Of a DNA stretch of 64,000 bases, positions 8,397 to 16,626 are shown one piece after another (the stretch's first letter is position 1; each line of letters begins with the position of its first letter). The DNA comes from Bradyrhizobium sp. LHD-71 (GTDB lineage: Bacteria > Pseudomonadota > Alphaproteobacteria > Rhizobiales > Xanthobacteraceae), in contig NZ_JAVIFX010000004.1 in assembly GCF_031157255.1 (NCBI RefSeq), forward strand, positions 124,001-188,000, given 5' to 3'. The translations under genes were made by a program, and so were the position numbers. The notes under the pieces were generated by a model that ran no database searches, had not been told where the DNA came from, and saw nothing but the letters and a program-made list of their open reading frames with translations.

Positions 8397-8463
8397 GTCC
8401 CTCTTGGTTCTAACGTTCGTATGCGAGGTCGCCGCAAAGTGATGCGAACGTTAGAACCGGGAC
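8397..8463. repeat. Long inverted repeat B
   Basis: The left arm contains GTCCC and GGTTCTAACGTTCG, and the right arm contains CGAACGTTAGAACC followed by GGGAC; 14 bases pair perfectly and GGGAC/GTCCC close the stem. It starts 20 bases after repeat A and shares only the CGAACG/CGTTCG core with it. The remaining part of this 363-base gap (to 8597) shows no further structure or gene. Confidence 0.7.
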
Positions 8464-8597
8464 AATACCCGGGACTTTAGCCGCGGGCATTGGAAATTCA
8501 ACCGGAGGGACGGCATGGCCTTACCGCATATGTGCTGGCCGCCGGACCGCTCAATGCCGGAATGCTGAGACGATCGATTTCGCCAGACGGAATAGGT

Positions 8598-9836
8598 TCA
8601 GGCGGCCTTGCGAAACGGGATCAGGATGATCACAGCGGCCAAGCATTGCAGCGCCATGCAGAAGATAAAGGAGGCGGTGTACGTGCCGGAGAAATCGCGC
8701 AGCCAGCCGACGACGCCAGGCCCGAACGCATAGATCACCTGATTGATGGCGACTGACAAGCCAACGAGAAGCCCGAACGACTTGGCGCCGAACTCGCGGA
8801 AGATGATCAGGGAGGGCAGCGTGATCAAATTCCCGACCGAAAAACCGAACAAGGCGCAGGCCAGGAATATCGCCGCATGGCTGTCAGTGTTGATCAGCAC
8901 AAGCAGCGCAAGCGCCTGGCTGACGAACGACGCAGCACTGAGGACGCGCTGGTTCAACCGGTCGATTACGGCACCGACCACCAGTCGCCCGAGCACCGCC
9001 ACCGCTGTGGTGACAGCGACCGCATAGCTCGCGGTCTGTAGGCCGATCTTCGGCTCGAGAAAGGCGATCTGATGAACAAGGAATCCAACCTGCGCGCCGA
9101 TGCCAAGCGCAAACGGCAGCGTCATGGTCCAGAACTGCAGGCTGCGCAAAGCGCGCGGACGCGTCCACGTCTCACCGGATGACTGCGCCGATGGGGCGCC
9201 TGATGCCGCCGCGCCCGCGAGCTTCGGCGGTCGGCCGACACATATCAGGATGATCGTTATAAGCAGCGCGAACGTCGCCGCGGCAGTGCCAAGCATCGCA
9301 TTGCGAAAGCCCCACTGCGAGACTGCGGCCACCATCAACGGCGTCAGGATGATCCCGCCGAAGCTCGCGCCGGTCAGCGCAAGACTGATCGCGAGCCCGC
9401 GCTTTTCGAAGAACCAGAGGCCAGCGACGTTGGTCAGCGCGCCGGCGCTTGCGAGCATCCAGCCGATCGCCATCACGGCATAGGCGGCGAACAGTTGCCA
9501 CGGCTCAGAGACGTAGGCGATGCCGGCGACGGCGACGCTGAAGAAGGTCGCCCCCGCAATCAGCATCGTGCGTGGGCCGAGTCGCTGCAGGATGTCGGAG
9601 ACGTAAACGACCAGCAGCGCGCCGCAAAGGTAATAGGCGGTCGTCGCCGTCGAGATCAGCGACGTCGGCCAGCCCTTGGCGCGCTGCAGTTCGGCGAGAT
9701 AGACGCCATGGCCATAAAACCCGAGGCCCCACGAGAAGATCGCAACCATGAAGCATGCGAAGACGACGCGCCAGCCGTCATAGCTGAGGGAACGTTCGGA
9801 AGTCGCGGCGACCGGTTCGGAATAGGGCTTCAGCAA
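8598..9836 (-). CDS. MFS transporter, last gene of the IclR-linked unit
   Basis: A 412-residue major facilitator protein with about 12 hydrophobic segments, starting with a TTG codon (no ATG nearby) behind an AAAGG site. The GHGVYLAELQRAKGWPTSLIS loop after helix 1 and the position of the Arg/Asp-rich loops are typical of the oxalate/monocarboxylate-type MFS group. It is the promoter-distal member of a minus-strand cluster with an IclR regulator, a dehydrogenase and a TcuA-like flavoprotein, so it probably imports the acid degraded by them. A 241-base gap with a palindrome separates it from the IclR gene, so it may also have its own promoter. Confidence 0.85.
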   Translation of the reverse strand: MLKPYSEPVAATSERSLSYDGWRVVFACFMVAIFSWGLGFYGHGVYLAELQRAKGWPTSLISTATTAYYLCGALLVVYVSDILQRLGPRTMLIAGATFFSVAVAGIAYVSEPWQLFAAYAVMAIGWMLASAGALTNVAGLWFFEKRGLAISLALTGASFGGIILTPLMVAAVSQWGFRNAMLGTAAATFALLITIILICVGRPPKLAGAAASGAPSAQSSGETWTRPRALRSLQFWTMTLPFALGIGAQVGFLVHQIAFLEPKIGLQTASYAVAVTTAVAVLGRLVVGAVIDRLNQRVLSAASFVSQALALLVLINTDSHAAIFLACALFGFSVGNLITLPSLIIFREFGAKSFGLLVGLSVAINQVIYAFGPGVVGWLRDFSGTYTASFIFCMALQCLAAVIILIPFRKAA

Positions 9837-9953
9837 CGGAGATGCCTTTCACGGCTTGTTATTATGATCCGGCAAGCAGATTCGGGACACCCGTTTTGCG
9901 CATCGACTTGGGTCGTGGCGGCACGGAACCTTAACGCAGCATCGCCACCGAAC

Positions 9954-9973
9954 GCTTCGATGGAAATCGAAGC
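9954..9973. promoter_or_regulatory. Perfect 8-bp inverted repeat upstream of the MFS gene
   Basis: GCTTCGAT-GGAA-ATCGAAGC is a perfect hairpin-capable palindrome 118 bases upstream of the MFS start and 105 bases after the IclR stop. It could be an operator for the MFS gene or an attenuating hairpin after the IclR gene; no U-run follows it on the minus strand. The other repeat seen in this gap is ACCGG...CCGGT at 10007-10025. Confidence 0.35.
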
Positions 9974-10077
9974 TTACCCGCGACTGATGACAGGATCTGA
10001 CAGCATACCGGTCAGGTGTGCCGGTTCTCACCCGCATGAATCGGGGCGGCCTAGTCTGCAGTGCGATTCACGCCTGT

Positions 10078-10782
10078 CTACAGGGGCGGCCTGCCGCCGA
10101 GCGAGTGGGTGATGCGTCGCGCCGCCTCGATGACCAGGGATGACATCTTGTGGACGTTGTCGTCGGTGAACCGCAATTTCGGCCCCGAAACGGACAACGC
10201 GCCCACCAGCCGATCATCGGCGCCGAACACCGGACTCGCAATCCCCGCGCAGTCCGGGTCTCGCTCGCCGTAGGACACCGCCCAATTGGCCTCGCGCGCC
10301 CGATCGTATTTCTCGCCGAGCTGCGCCCCGTCGAAGGCGAGAATGATCGTCCCGGCGGCACCGCGATCGAGCGGCAGCAGCGCACCCGCACTGACGCGAT
10401 CCAGAGTTGAATGCTGCGAATCGATACGCAGCACACAAAGCCTGAGCTTCGCATCGTGCCGGATATGGAATGACGGACTTTCCGTACCTTGCGCGACAAG
10501 CGTTCGCAGCACCGGCATCACGTGGTCATAGAGCCGGTTGCCACGTTGATAGACGGAACCGAGCCGGAACGGCGTCGGGCCGAGATGGTAACGGCCATCG
10601 GGCAACTGCACGATATAGCCGAACGCCTGCAGCGACACCATCAAACGCAGCATCGTGCTCTTGTAGAGGCCGGTGCGACGCGCGAGCGCCGCCAACGTCA
10701 GCGGTTCGGGATCACCCTCGCCCTCGAAGGCGCGAAGGATCGTCAACGCCCGATCGACTGCCGCTACCCCCTGACTGACCAT
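10078..10782 (-). CDS. IclR-family transcriptional regulator
   Basis: A 234-residue IclR-type regulator: an N-terminal winged helix (VDRALTILRAFEG, then LAALARRTGLYKSTMLRLM) and a C-terminal effector-binding domain with the family segment CAGIASPVFGADDRLVGALSVSGP. The start at 10782 was chosen because GGAGAGG lies just upstream; the frame is open further back but would overlap the preceding gene. It lies 28 bases after the hydroxyacid-dehydrogenase gene, in the same operon as its probable targets. IclR regulators of this type respond to small organic acids. It likely controls its own operon through a palindrome upstream of the first gene (13282-13302). Confidence 0.88.
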   Translation of the reverse strand: MVSQGVAAVDRALTILRAFEGEGDPEPLTLAALARRTGLYKSTMLRLMVSLQAFGYIVQLPDGRYHLGPTPFRLGSVYQRGNRLYDHVMPVLRTLVAQGTESPSFHIRHDAKLRLCVLRIDSQHSTLDRVSAGALLPLDRGAAGTIILAFDGAQLGEKYDRAREANWAVSYGERDPDCAGIASPVFGADDRLVGALSVSGPKLRFTDDNVHKMSSLVIEAARRITHSLGGRPPL

Positions 10783-10810
10783 TGCCCTCTCCTGCCCCTG
10801 CGTCAGGTTT

Positions 10811-11707
10811 TCACCGCCTGTCGACGACCTTCGCAATCACCGGCCAGTAGGCCGCACCGAAGCCGTTATCGATCGCCTCCTGCAGAACGCTGCCGGCGAG
10901 CTCGGCGCCCGGCGCCGAGAGGGCGACGTCACGCGCGAGATCGAGCGCGTAGGACAAGTCCTTCAACGCATATTCGGTCGAGAACGCGCGTTCGGGAAAC
11001 TCGCCGGGGATCACCGCCTTCAGGCCATGATTGCGCAGCGCAAAGCTGTCCGCCGAGCCCTTGGCCAGCGTCTCGAACAGAAGCTTCGGCTCGACGCCGC
11101 TGCGACGGGCAATGGCCGCGGCCTCGGCGAGCGCGTTGACGGTCTGAAACAGCACCATGTTGTTCAGGATTTTCGTCACCTGTCCGGCGCCGACGCCGCC
11201 GCAATTGGTCACCTCCGTCGCGAAGCAACGAATGAGCGGCTCGATCCTCGCAAACAGCGCCGGCGATGCACCGACCATCACGCTCAGCGTGCCATTGATC
11301 GCTGCTTCCCGCGTTCGGGCGATCGGCGCGTCAGCAAAGCTCGCGCCGCGGGCTTCGAGCTTTTCGGCAAGCTCGCGCGTCAGCCCGACCGGCGAGGTGC
11401 CGAGATCGACGATGACCTGGCCGGCGCAGGCGTTCTCCAGGATGCCACCTTTGTTCTCGAACAGGCCACGCACATGCTTGCCGCTCGGCAGACAATAGAA
11501 CACGAGTTCGCTCTGCGTCATCAGCTCGGCGATCGACCCGGCGACCGCGGCCCCCTCGCCGCGCAGGCGCGCGAGCGGCTCGGGCGACAGGTCGAACGCC
11601 ACCACCGGCCGGCCGCTCTTCTTCAGCAGATTGCGGCAGATCGGCTCGCCCATGACGCCGAGCCCGATGAAACCGATCGCGTTCGCCTGCGCCATGCTGT
11701 CGCTCAC
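10811..11707 (-). CDS. NAD(P)-dependent beta-hydroxyacid dehydrogenase (3-HIBADH family)
   Basis: A 298-residue dehydrogenase starting with GTG that overlaps the stop of the upstream gene by four bases (GTGA), so translation is coupled. The N-terminal Rossmann motif GFIGLGVMGEP is near residue 12, and the catalytic Lys lies in GAGQVTKILNNM (G-x3-K-x3-N). The substrate loop, usually DAPVSGG-x2-GA, is DAPIARTREAAINGTL here, so its specificity probably differs from 3-hydroxyisobutyrate. It probably oxidises a beta-hydroxy acid produced by, or related to, the substrate of the TcuA-like enzyme. An ATG four codons downstream (11695) is a weaker alternative start. Confidence 0.87.
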   Translation of the reverse strand: MSDSMAQANAIGFIGLGVMGEPICRNLLKKSGRPVVAFDLSPEPLARLRGEGAAVAGSIAELMTQSELVFYCLPSGKHVRGLFENKGGILENACAGQVIVDLGTSPVGLTRELAEKLEARGASFADAPIARTREAAINGTLSVMVGASPALFARIEPLIRCFATEVTNCGGVGAGQVTKILNNMVLFQTVNALAEAAAIARRSGVEPKLLFETLAKGSADSFALRNHGLKAVIPGEFPERAFSTEYALKDLSYALDLARDVALSAPGAELAGSVLQEAIDNGFGAAYWPVIAKVVDRR

Positions 11708-13188
11708 TTCGCCTTCGCGTAACCGCCTGCCGAGGCTCCAGCGATCTTGCCGAACACTGCGCCGGCGCAGAGCCCGGTGCCACCGGGATAGTTGAAGTAG
11801 AACAGCCCGCCGACCATCTCGCCCGCGGCGTAGAGGCCCGGAATCGGCGCGTCGTCGACCGAGATAACCTCACCGTCGGTCGTGATGCGCACGCCGCCGA
11901 AAGTGAATGTCACGCCACAGGTCACTGCAAAGGCGAGATACGGCGGCTTGTCGAGCGTGTTGGCCCAGTTGCTCTTGACCACCTTCAATCCGCGCGTCGA
12001 ACGACCGTCCTTCACGTTCGGATTGAACGGCACGTCCTGCATCACTGCCGCATTCCACTCCTTCACGGTCTTCAGAAAGGCTTCCGGATTGACGTCTTCG
12101 AGCTTCGTCGCAAGCTCTTCCAGCGTATCGGCCTGCGCCTTGGTGACCTGGCGGATGCGGTATTCGTCGCGCAGCAGATGCGCCACCTTCTGGTCGAAGA
12201 TCTGCCAGGCGAACTGACCTGGCTGGTTGAGAATGACGCGGCCATATTTGGCGTAGGTATAGTTGCGGAAATCGGCGCCCTCATCGACGAAGCGCTCGCC
12301 GTCGGCGTTGACCATGATGCCGAACGGATAGGAGTGCTTCTGGAAGCCGTCGCCGACCGCAAGGTCGCCGTATTCCGGCGCGTTGCGATCCCAGCCGACC
12401 GCGTGGCAGCCGGACCAGTTGCCGCCGGGGCGCGCGCCCACCTCCATCGCCATGCGGATGCCGTCGCCCATGTTGAAGCGCGAACCGCGAACCTTGGCGA
12501 GATCCCATGACGGGCCAAGGTAGCGCGTGCGCCATTCCACATTGGCCTGAAAGCCGCCAGCAGCCAGCACGACGGCCTTGGCGCGAATCTCCTTGGTCTC
12601 TCCCTTCTGGACGACACGTACGCCGTGCACGCCCTTGTCGTCCGCGAGCAGCGTGATCGCACGGGTCTCGTACATGATGTCGATACCTTCGCGCCCGGCC
12701 GCCTTGTGCAACGCCTCGATGAGGCCAGGACCACCGCCGACCGCTTCCACGGTCAGTCCGCCCCAGAACTTGAACTTGCCATCGATCTTAAAGGCCTGGC
12801 GGCCGTAGATCGGCGCAAACCGCACGCCCTTGGTCGTCATCCATTTTAGCGTCGGATGGCTGCCCTTGACGAGCAACTCGGCCATATCCGGATTGGTGCG
12901 GTTCTGCGTGACGCGCGCCATGTCATCGAAGAACATGTCTTCGGTGTAGACGCCGAAGTCGGTGTTCGCGATCTCGCTCTCGGTGAGATCCGGCATGATC
13001 GCGCGCAGATCGTCGACGCCGTTGTAGACCGTGCGGATCGCGCCCGCGGTGAAGGTCGAGTTGCCGCCGTGATCGCCGAATGCCGCCCATTCCAGCACGG
13101 CAACCTTCACGCCATGCTCACGTGCCGCCAACGCAGCGCACATTGCCGCGTTTCCGGCGCCTACCACCACGACATCGTACGCGTTCAT
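11704..13188 (-). CDS. FAD-dependent dehydrogenase, TcuA-like (tricarballylate dehydrogenase family)
   Basis: A 494-residue flavoprotein of the fumarate reductase/succinate dehydrogenase flavoprotein family. The dinucleotide motif VVVVGAGNAAMCAALAARE is at the N-terminus, with GGNSTFTAGAIR soon after, and the FAD-binding C-terminus reads PIPGLYAAGEMVGGLFYFN then GGTGLCAGAVFG. These features match TcuA, which oxidises tricarballylate to cis-aconitate. GAGGG lies before the ATG. It is the first gene of an operon with a hydroxyacid dehydrogenase, IclR regulator and MFS carrier. No TcuB (iron-sulfur electron acceptor) gene is adjacent, so the substrate may be another polycarboxylate or a keto-steroid-like compound. 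Confidence 0.85.
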   Translation of the reverse strand: MNAYDVVVVGAGNAAMCAALAAREHGVKVAVLEWAAFGDHGGNSTFTAGAIRTVYNGVDDLRAIMPDLTESEIANTDFGVYTEDMFFDDMARVTQNRTNPDMAELLVKGSHPTLKWMTTKGVRFAPIYGRQAFKIDGKFKFWGGLTVEAVGGGPGLIEALHKAAGREGIDIMYETRAITLLADDKGVHGVRVVQKGETKEIRAKAVVLAAGGFQANVEWRTRYLGPSWDLAKVRGSRFNMGDGIRMAMEVGARPGGNWSGCHAVGWDRNAPEYGDLAVGDGFQKHSYPFGIMVNADGERFVDEGADFRNYTYAKYGRVILNQPGQFAWQIFDQKVAHLLRDEYRIRQVTKAQADTLEELATKLEDVNPEAFLKTVKEWNAAVMQDVPFNPNVKDGRSTRGLKVVKSNWANTLDKPPYLAFAVTCGVTFTFGGVRITTDGEVISVDDAPIPGLYAAGEMVGGLFYFNYPGGTGLCAGAVFGKIAGASAGGYAKAK

Positions 13189-13239
13189 TACGCAGCCCTC
13201 ACTCGTTCTTGCTGTTGATCGCTGTCAGGTGCCAGTTCG

Positions 13240-13251
13240 CGGTTCGAACCG
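13240..13251. promoter_or_regulatory. 12-bp perfect palindrome upstream of the TcuA-like operon
   Basis: CGGTTCGAACCG is self-complementary and lies 52-63 bases upstream of the operon start, between the start codon and the longer palindrome at 13282-13302. It may be a second binding site or part of the promoter region; the sequence alone cannot decide. Confidence 0.3.
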
Positions 13252-13281
13252 GCCTCGCAGCGGGGAGAGAATGGTTTCAGC

Positions 13282-13302
13282 GAATAGAACATCATTCTAT
13301 TC
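13282..13302. promoter_or_regulatory. 21-bp palindrome, candidate IclR operator
   Basis: GAATAGAA-CATCA-TTCTATTC: two perfect 8-base arms around 5 bases, in a locally AT-rich patch 94 bases upstream of the TcuA-like start. Size and position fit an operator of the IclR protein encoded in the same operon. The assignment to IclR is inferred. Confidence 0.5.
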
Positions 13303-13440
13303 AGTTCAAGGCACGGCTGCCGCATCGCTGCGTTGAAGCAGCGCGGACCCTGATTGTGCAGTGAAGCACGCATTCGCCTCGGTCGCATGCAGCAACGGCA
13401 CTGCCGCAAACTCGACGCCTTGATCCGTCCAGGGCCAAGC

Positions 13441-13466
13441 AAAACGGGCGGCCCTCGGCCGCCCGT
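13441..13466 (-). terminator. Intrinsic terminator of the outer-membrane protein gene
   Basis: ACGGGCGGCC (13444-13453), a 3-base loop and GGCCGCCCGT (13457-13466) form a perfect 10-bp stem. Read on the minus strand it is followed by TTTTGC, as expected of a Rho-independent terminator, and it lies 28 bases after the stop of the minus-strand gene at 13494-15443. Confidence 0.85.
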
Positions 13467-13493
13467 CCGTCAAGCATTCATTTGGCGTGTCGC

Positions 13494-15443
13494 CTAGTAC
13501 CGCCAACCGCCGGTCGAGAACCGGTAGTTCAGAGCCACGATCGCATTAAAGCCGTGGTTCTTGACGTCCAACGTGCTGCCGCCGACGGTCGGGGTGAACA
13601 CGCCGCCCACGATCGTCTGTCCGCCCGACGTGGTGACCTCCTCCCGGCCGAAGTCGAAGAAATTCGTCTCGCCCTTAACCGTCCAGTTCTCCGACAGCGC
13701 GAATTCGCTACCGAAGCCGATGGTGTAGCCCACGCGGGTGTCGCTGGCCGATTGGGCCGGGCAGCCGACCAAGAACGCACCGGGGATCAGCGCCTGCGAG
13801 TCGGTGTTGCAAACAGTCCTGACTTCTACTTCGGCTGCAGCCACACCACCCTTCAGGTAGACCAGCGAGCGATCCCAGAGCGCATAACCGACGCGCGCGG
13901 TCCCGGTGGCCAGCCACTTCATGCTGACTTCGCAGTTGAAGAAGAAGCCGTTGGGGCACGGACGCGATCCGTTCGAATCGGTCCACATGCCCATGCCTTC
14001 GAGACCGACCACCCACTTGCCGAACTGATAGTCGTAGCCGATCTGTCCACCGACGGCCGGACCTGCGTATCGTGGGCTCGTGCTGACGGCACCGCCCGGC
14101 AACGCCAGGTCGGTCTTGCCGTTGATCGCACCGAAGTTCGCGCCGATGTACCAGCCGGTCCAGTTATAGGCGGTCGAAACCGGCAACGCGGGAGCCTTGG
14201 TGATCAGACCTTTTGGCGCAAGCGCCGGCCCAGCGGGAGTGAACTGATAACGAAGGCCGCCGTTCAGGCTGTAGCCGTCGATACGGTCGCCCGTACGGTA
14301 ATCGCCGCGCACGTAACCAAGCCACCCGGTGCCGACGAGCTGGCCCGCCACACCCAAGGCAAACTGACCATAGGTGCCGACGCGGTCCGTCGTCAGGGCG
14401 CCGCCGATCGTCGGAATGCCGAGGAAAGCCGACGTGGTCGGGTCTGTGAAATAGTCAGCACGGGTGCTGTCTTCGAATTCATGATAGACGCTCGCCGTCG
14501 CGAAGGGCTGCCAGATCACCCTGTCGCTGACGATGGTCGTACCGGTACGAACGCTCAAACGACCCAATGTGCTCCTGATGTCATGGATCTGGAGCGAGCC
14601 CGGAGGAGCGAAGCCGCTGTTACCGGCAAGGATCAATGTGCCGGCGACATTGAGCGGATCGACCTCGACGTTCGAGACGATGATGCCGGCCGATGGCTCG
14701 ATGAACCAGCCGTTGCCGAGCTGGTGGTTGTATCCGATGTTCAAGGTGCCCGAGAGGCCGCGGGCGTCGAGGTTCTGGTTGAACAGGCCATTGACGACCG
14801 GGTCGTTGAGCCGGTTCTGGTAGTAGTCGAACCGCACCTGGCCGTCGATGAACCAGCCGCCATAGGTGGCCGCCGCGTAGATGCCGGCGAACGGAACGTC
14901 GAGCTGGTTCTCGAACGTGCCGCCGAGGGGATTCAACACGCCGACTGAAGACGTGTCCTTCGCCTTCGCACCGACGTAACCCGCCATCGAACCTATGTGG
15001 ATGTTCCAGCCATTCCAGTTCAGCGTCGCCATATCGGTGCCGACCTGCACACCCGCGAAACGCAGGTTCGTCTCGGTACCGCAGCTGATGTTGCCGGACA
15101 CCGGCGAGCCGCCGATGTTGTAGGTCGACGTCGTCGTGTTCTTGCTGTCGATCTCGCCGCCGATGCCGCGCACCCAGATGCCGCCACCTTCCTGCATGGA
15201 TCTCGGATTGCCGGGCGCTCCGACGAAGGCGGTCGACTGGGTCAAGAACGCCGTGTTCAGCGTGTTGATGCTCGAGACCAGGCTGCTGACGGCGGCCCCT
15301 TGGGCGATGCCGGCGATGTTGAACGGTGCGGCGCCGAGTAATGCTGCATCGCCAGAGCCCACGCACTGGGCGATCGCCGAAGAGGAGGCGGAAATCGCCA
15401 TCGCGGCGGCCAAAGCGCCAAGAATATGTTTTCGATTGATCAT
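13494..15443 (-). CDS. Outer-membrane protein with autotransporter-like and Omp25/31-like barrel halves
   Basis: A 649-residue exported protein. The ATG at 15443 follows GGGGGCTGGA and starts a clear signal peptide (INRKHILGALAAAMAIS...AIAQ). The N-terminal half (about 70-400) has alternating strands and the GGGIWVRGIGGE / GVQVGTDMATLNWNGWNIHIG pattern of autotransporter beta-domains. The C-terminal half (from about 425, YNWTGWYIGANFGAING) is a typical Omp25/Omp31-like 8-strand barrel ending in NHGFNAIVALNYRFSTGGWRY. Two barrel domains in one chain are unusual. It is probably a surface antigen or porin-like structural protein. The gene stands alone, ends in a strong terminator and is divergent from an OmpA gene. 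Confidence 0.8.
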   Translation of the reverse strand: MINRKHILGALAAAMAISASSSAIAQCVGSGDAALLGAAPFNIAGIAQGAAVSSLVSSINTLNTAFLTQSTAFVGAPGNPRSMQEGGGIWVRGIGGEIDSKNTTTSTYNIGGSPVSGNISCGTETNLRFAGVQVGTDMATLNWNGWNIHIGSMAGYVGAKAKDTSSVGVLNPLGGTFENQLDVPFAGIYAAATYGGWFIDGQVRFDYYQNRLNDPVVNGLFNQNLDARGLSGTLNIGYNHQLGNGWFIEPSAGIIVSNVEVDPLNVAGTLILAGNSGFAPPGSLQIHDIRSTLGRLSVRTGTTIVSDRVIWQPFATASVYHEFEDSTRADYFTDPTTSAFLGIPTIGGALTTDRVGTYGQFALGVAGQLVGTGWLGYVRGDYRTGDRIDGYSLNGGLRYQFTPAGPALAPKGLITKAPALPVSTAYNWTGWYIGANFGAINGKTDLALPGGAVSTSPRYAGPAVGGQIGYDYQFGKWVVGLEGMGMWTDSNGSRPCPNGFFFNCEVSMKWLATGTARVGYALWDRSLVYLKGGVAAAEVEVRTVCNTDSQALIPGAFLVGCPAQSASDTRVGYTIGFGSEFALSENWTVKGETNFFDFGREEVTTSGGQTIVGGVFTPTVGGSTLDVKNHGFNAIVALNYRFSTGGWRY

Positions 15444-15790
15444 TCCAGCCCCCAAACGGCGTTCCGAGCAAGACTCGGCAGTTCCTCATTTTTCTAAATC
15501 AGCGGCCGCAAACCGGGAAGTTCTTAGCGGCCGGAGCCCCACCGGAAAGGTCAGTATTTGGGCGCTTGTACCTTTTCAGCAACAACACCTCTGGTCGCTT
15601 GGCGACCGCGAAGCGGCAGCTCAAAGGAGGTATTATATAACCTCAAACGGCACGCGCGAGGCATCCTTCTTCGGCCCCGTCCCACGTGAGGCGAGTCACA
15701 GTTGGCGACTTCAAACTCGATCAGGATGCCTGCGGAGACCCGTCGCGGGATCGAAATCCCGCCGGCACCTGAGAGCAGATGGAGACGTCA
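15444..15790. promoter_or_regulatory. Divergent promoter region between two outer-membrane protein genes
   Basis: This 347-base gap serves two divergent genes. GAGGTATTATATAACCTC (around 15627-15644) is partly palindromic; read on the minus strand it contains TATAAT, a fair -10 box for the porin-like gene, although no good -35 box is visible. A small hairpin GGTCGC-TTG-GCGACC is at 15593-15607. The OmpA gene has a GGAG site at 15781-15784. Confidence 0.35.
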
Positions 15791-16420
15791 ATGTTCAGCC
15801 GTAAACGATTCGCAAAGAGGTTAGCTCTCGCCGCGCTGGCGCTGGGCGCAATCGCTGCACCTGCATCGGCCGAAGGCCTGTCAGATCAACAGATTATCGA
15901 CAAGCTGAAAGCACCTAAGCTGACCCGCGGCCTCAGCGGCGGCGTCACCGAGGCGCCTGCGCTCAGCGCCAGGGACACAGCCTTCATCAACCGGATCCGC
16001 AAGACGCGTTCGCTGTCGATCGCCGATCGCGAGCAGGTCGCGTCGATCGCCAAGACCCGGCCGGCCGTCGATCTCGAGATCAACTTCGACTACAACTCCG
16101 CTGCCGTGAGCACGACGGCAGAGCCGCAGCTGCACAGTCTGGGCAAAGCCCTGACGAGCGCCGAGCTCGCCGGCTCGGTGTTCATGCTCGGCGGCCACAC
16201 CGACGCCAAAGGCACCGACGGCTACAACCAGAACCTGTCCGAGCGTCGGGCCGAGACTGTCAGGAAGTTTCTGACGGAAAATTACAAGATTCCCGCGGAA
16301 AATCTTGTGTCGGCCGGCTACGGCGAGAGCCATCTGAAGAACAAGAGCGATCCGACTGCAGCGGAGAACCGCCGCGTGCAGATCGTGAACATGGCCAAGG
16401 ATGAAACCGCAAGCAAATAG
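15791..16420 (+). CDS. OmpA-family peptidoglycan-binding protein (copy 1)
   Basis: A 209-residue exported protein. The ATG at 15791 has GGAG six bases upstream and starts a signal peptide (RKRFAKRLALAALALGAIAAPASA). The mature N-terminus holds a short conserved region (IIDKLKAPKLTRGLS ... INRIRKTRSLSIADREQ) shared with the OmpA-like protein at 20927. The C-terminal OmpA domain binds peptidoglycan: LGGHTDAKGTDGYNQNLSERR carries the Asp and Arg that contact diaminopimelate, and AENRRVQIVNM closes it. There is no barrel, so it is a periplasmic or lipid-free peptidoglycan anchor. It precedes a caspase-like gene by 206 bases. Confidence 0.88.
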   Translation: MFSRKRFAKRLALAALALGAIAAPASAEGLSDQQIIDKLKAPKLTRGLSGGVTEAPALSARDTAFINRIRKTRSLSIADREQVASIAKTRPAVDLEINFDYNSAAVSTTAEPQLHSLGKALTSAELAGSVFMLGGHTDAKGTDGYNQNLSERRAETVRKFLTENYKIPAENLVSAGYGESHLKNKSDPTAAENRRVQIVNMAKDETASK

Positions 16421-16626
16421 ACGTGGGCACCTGAAGCAGTAGGAGTAACGGTCCGGCTGCTTCGGCCGCCTGCTCCGCGCACCCTGCATGGCGATTGATC
16501 GGGCGCGTGGAAAGGTGCTAACTTTTTGTAGCGTCTGGAGATTCATTAAGCCACGGTCGCAGCGGTCCAGTCTGCGACGAAGGCGCAATCGAGTTTGAGG
16601 GGATCGCGCCGGACCCGCCGCGCACG

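Noticed and set aside
8299-8463. A CRISPR array
   Set aside because: The repeats are two different long inverted repeats, not evenly spaced direct repeats with spacers.
13482-14948. A 488-codon open frame on the plus strand opposite the outer-membrane protein gene
   Set aside because: It mirrors the minus-strand gene, has no signal peptide, domain or ribosome site, and is full of Arg/Asp/Ala from GC-rich antisense codons. The minus-strand protein has clear barrels and a terminator.
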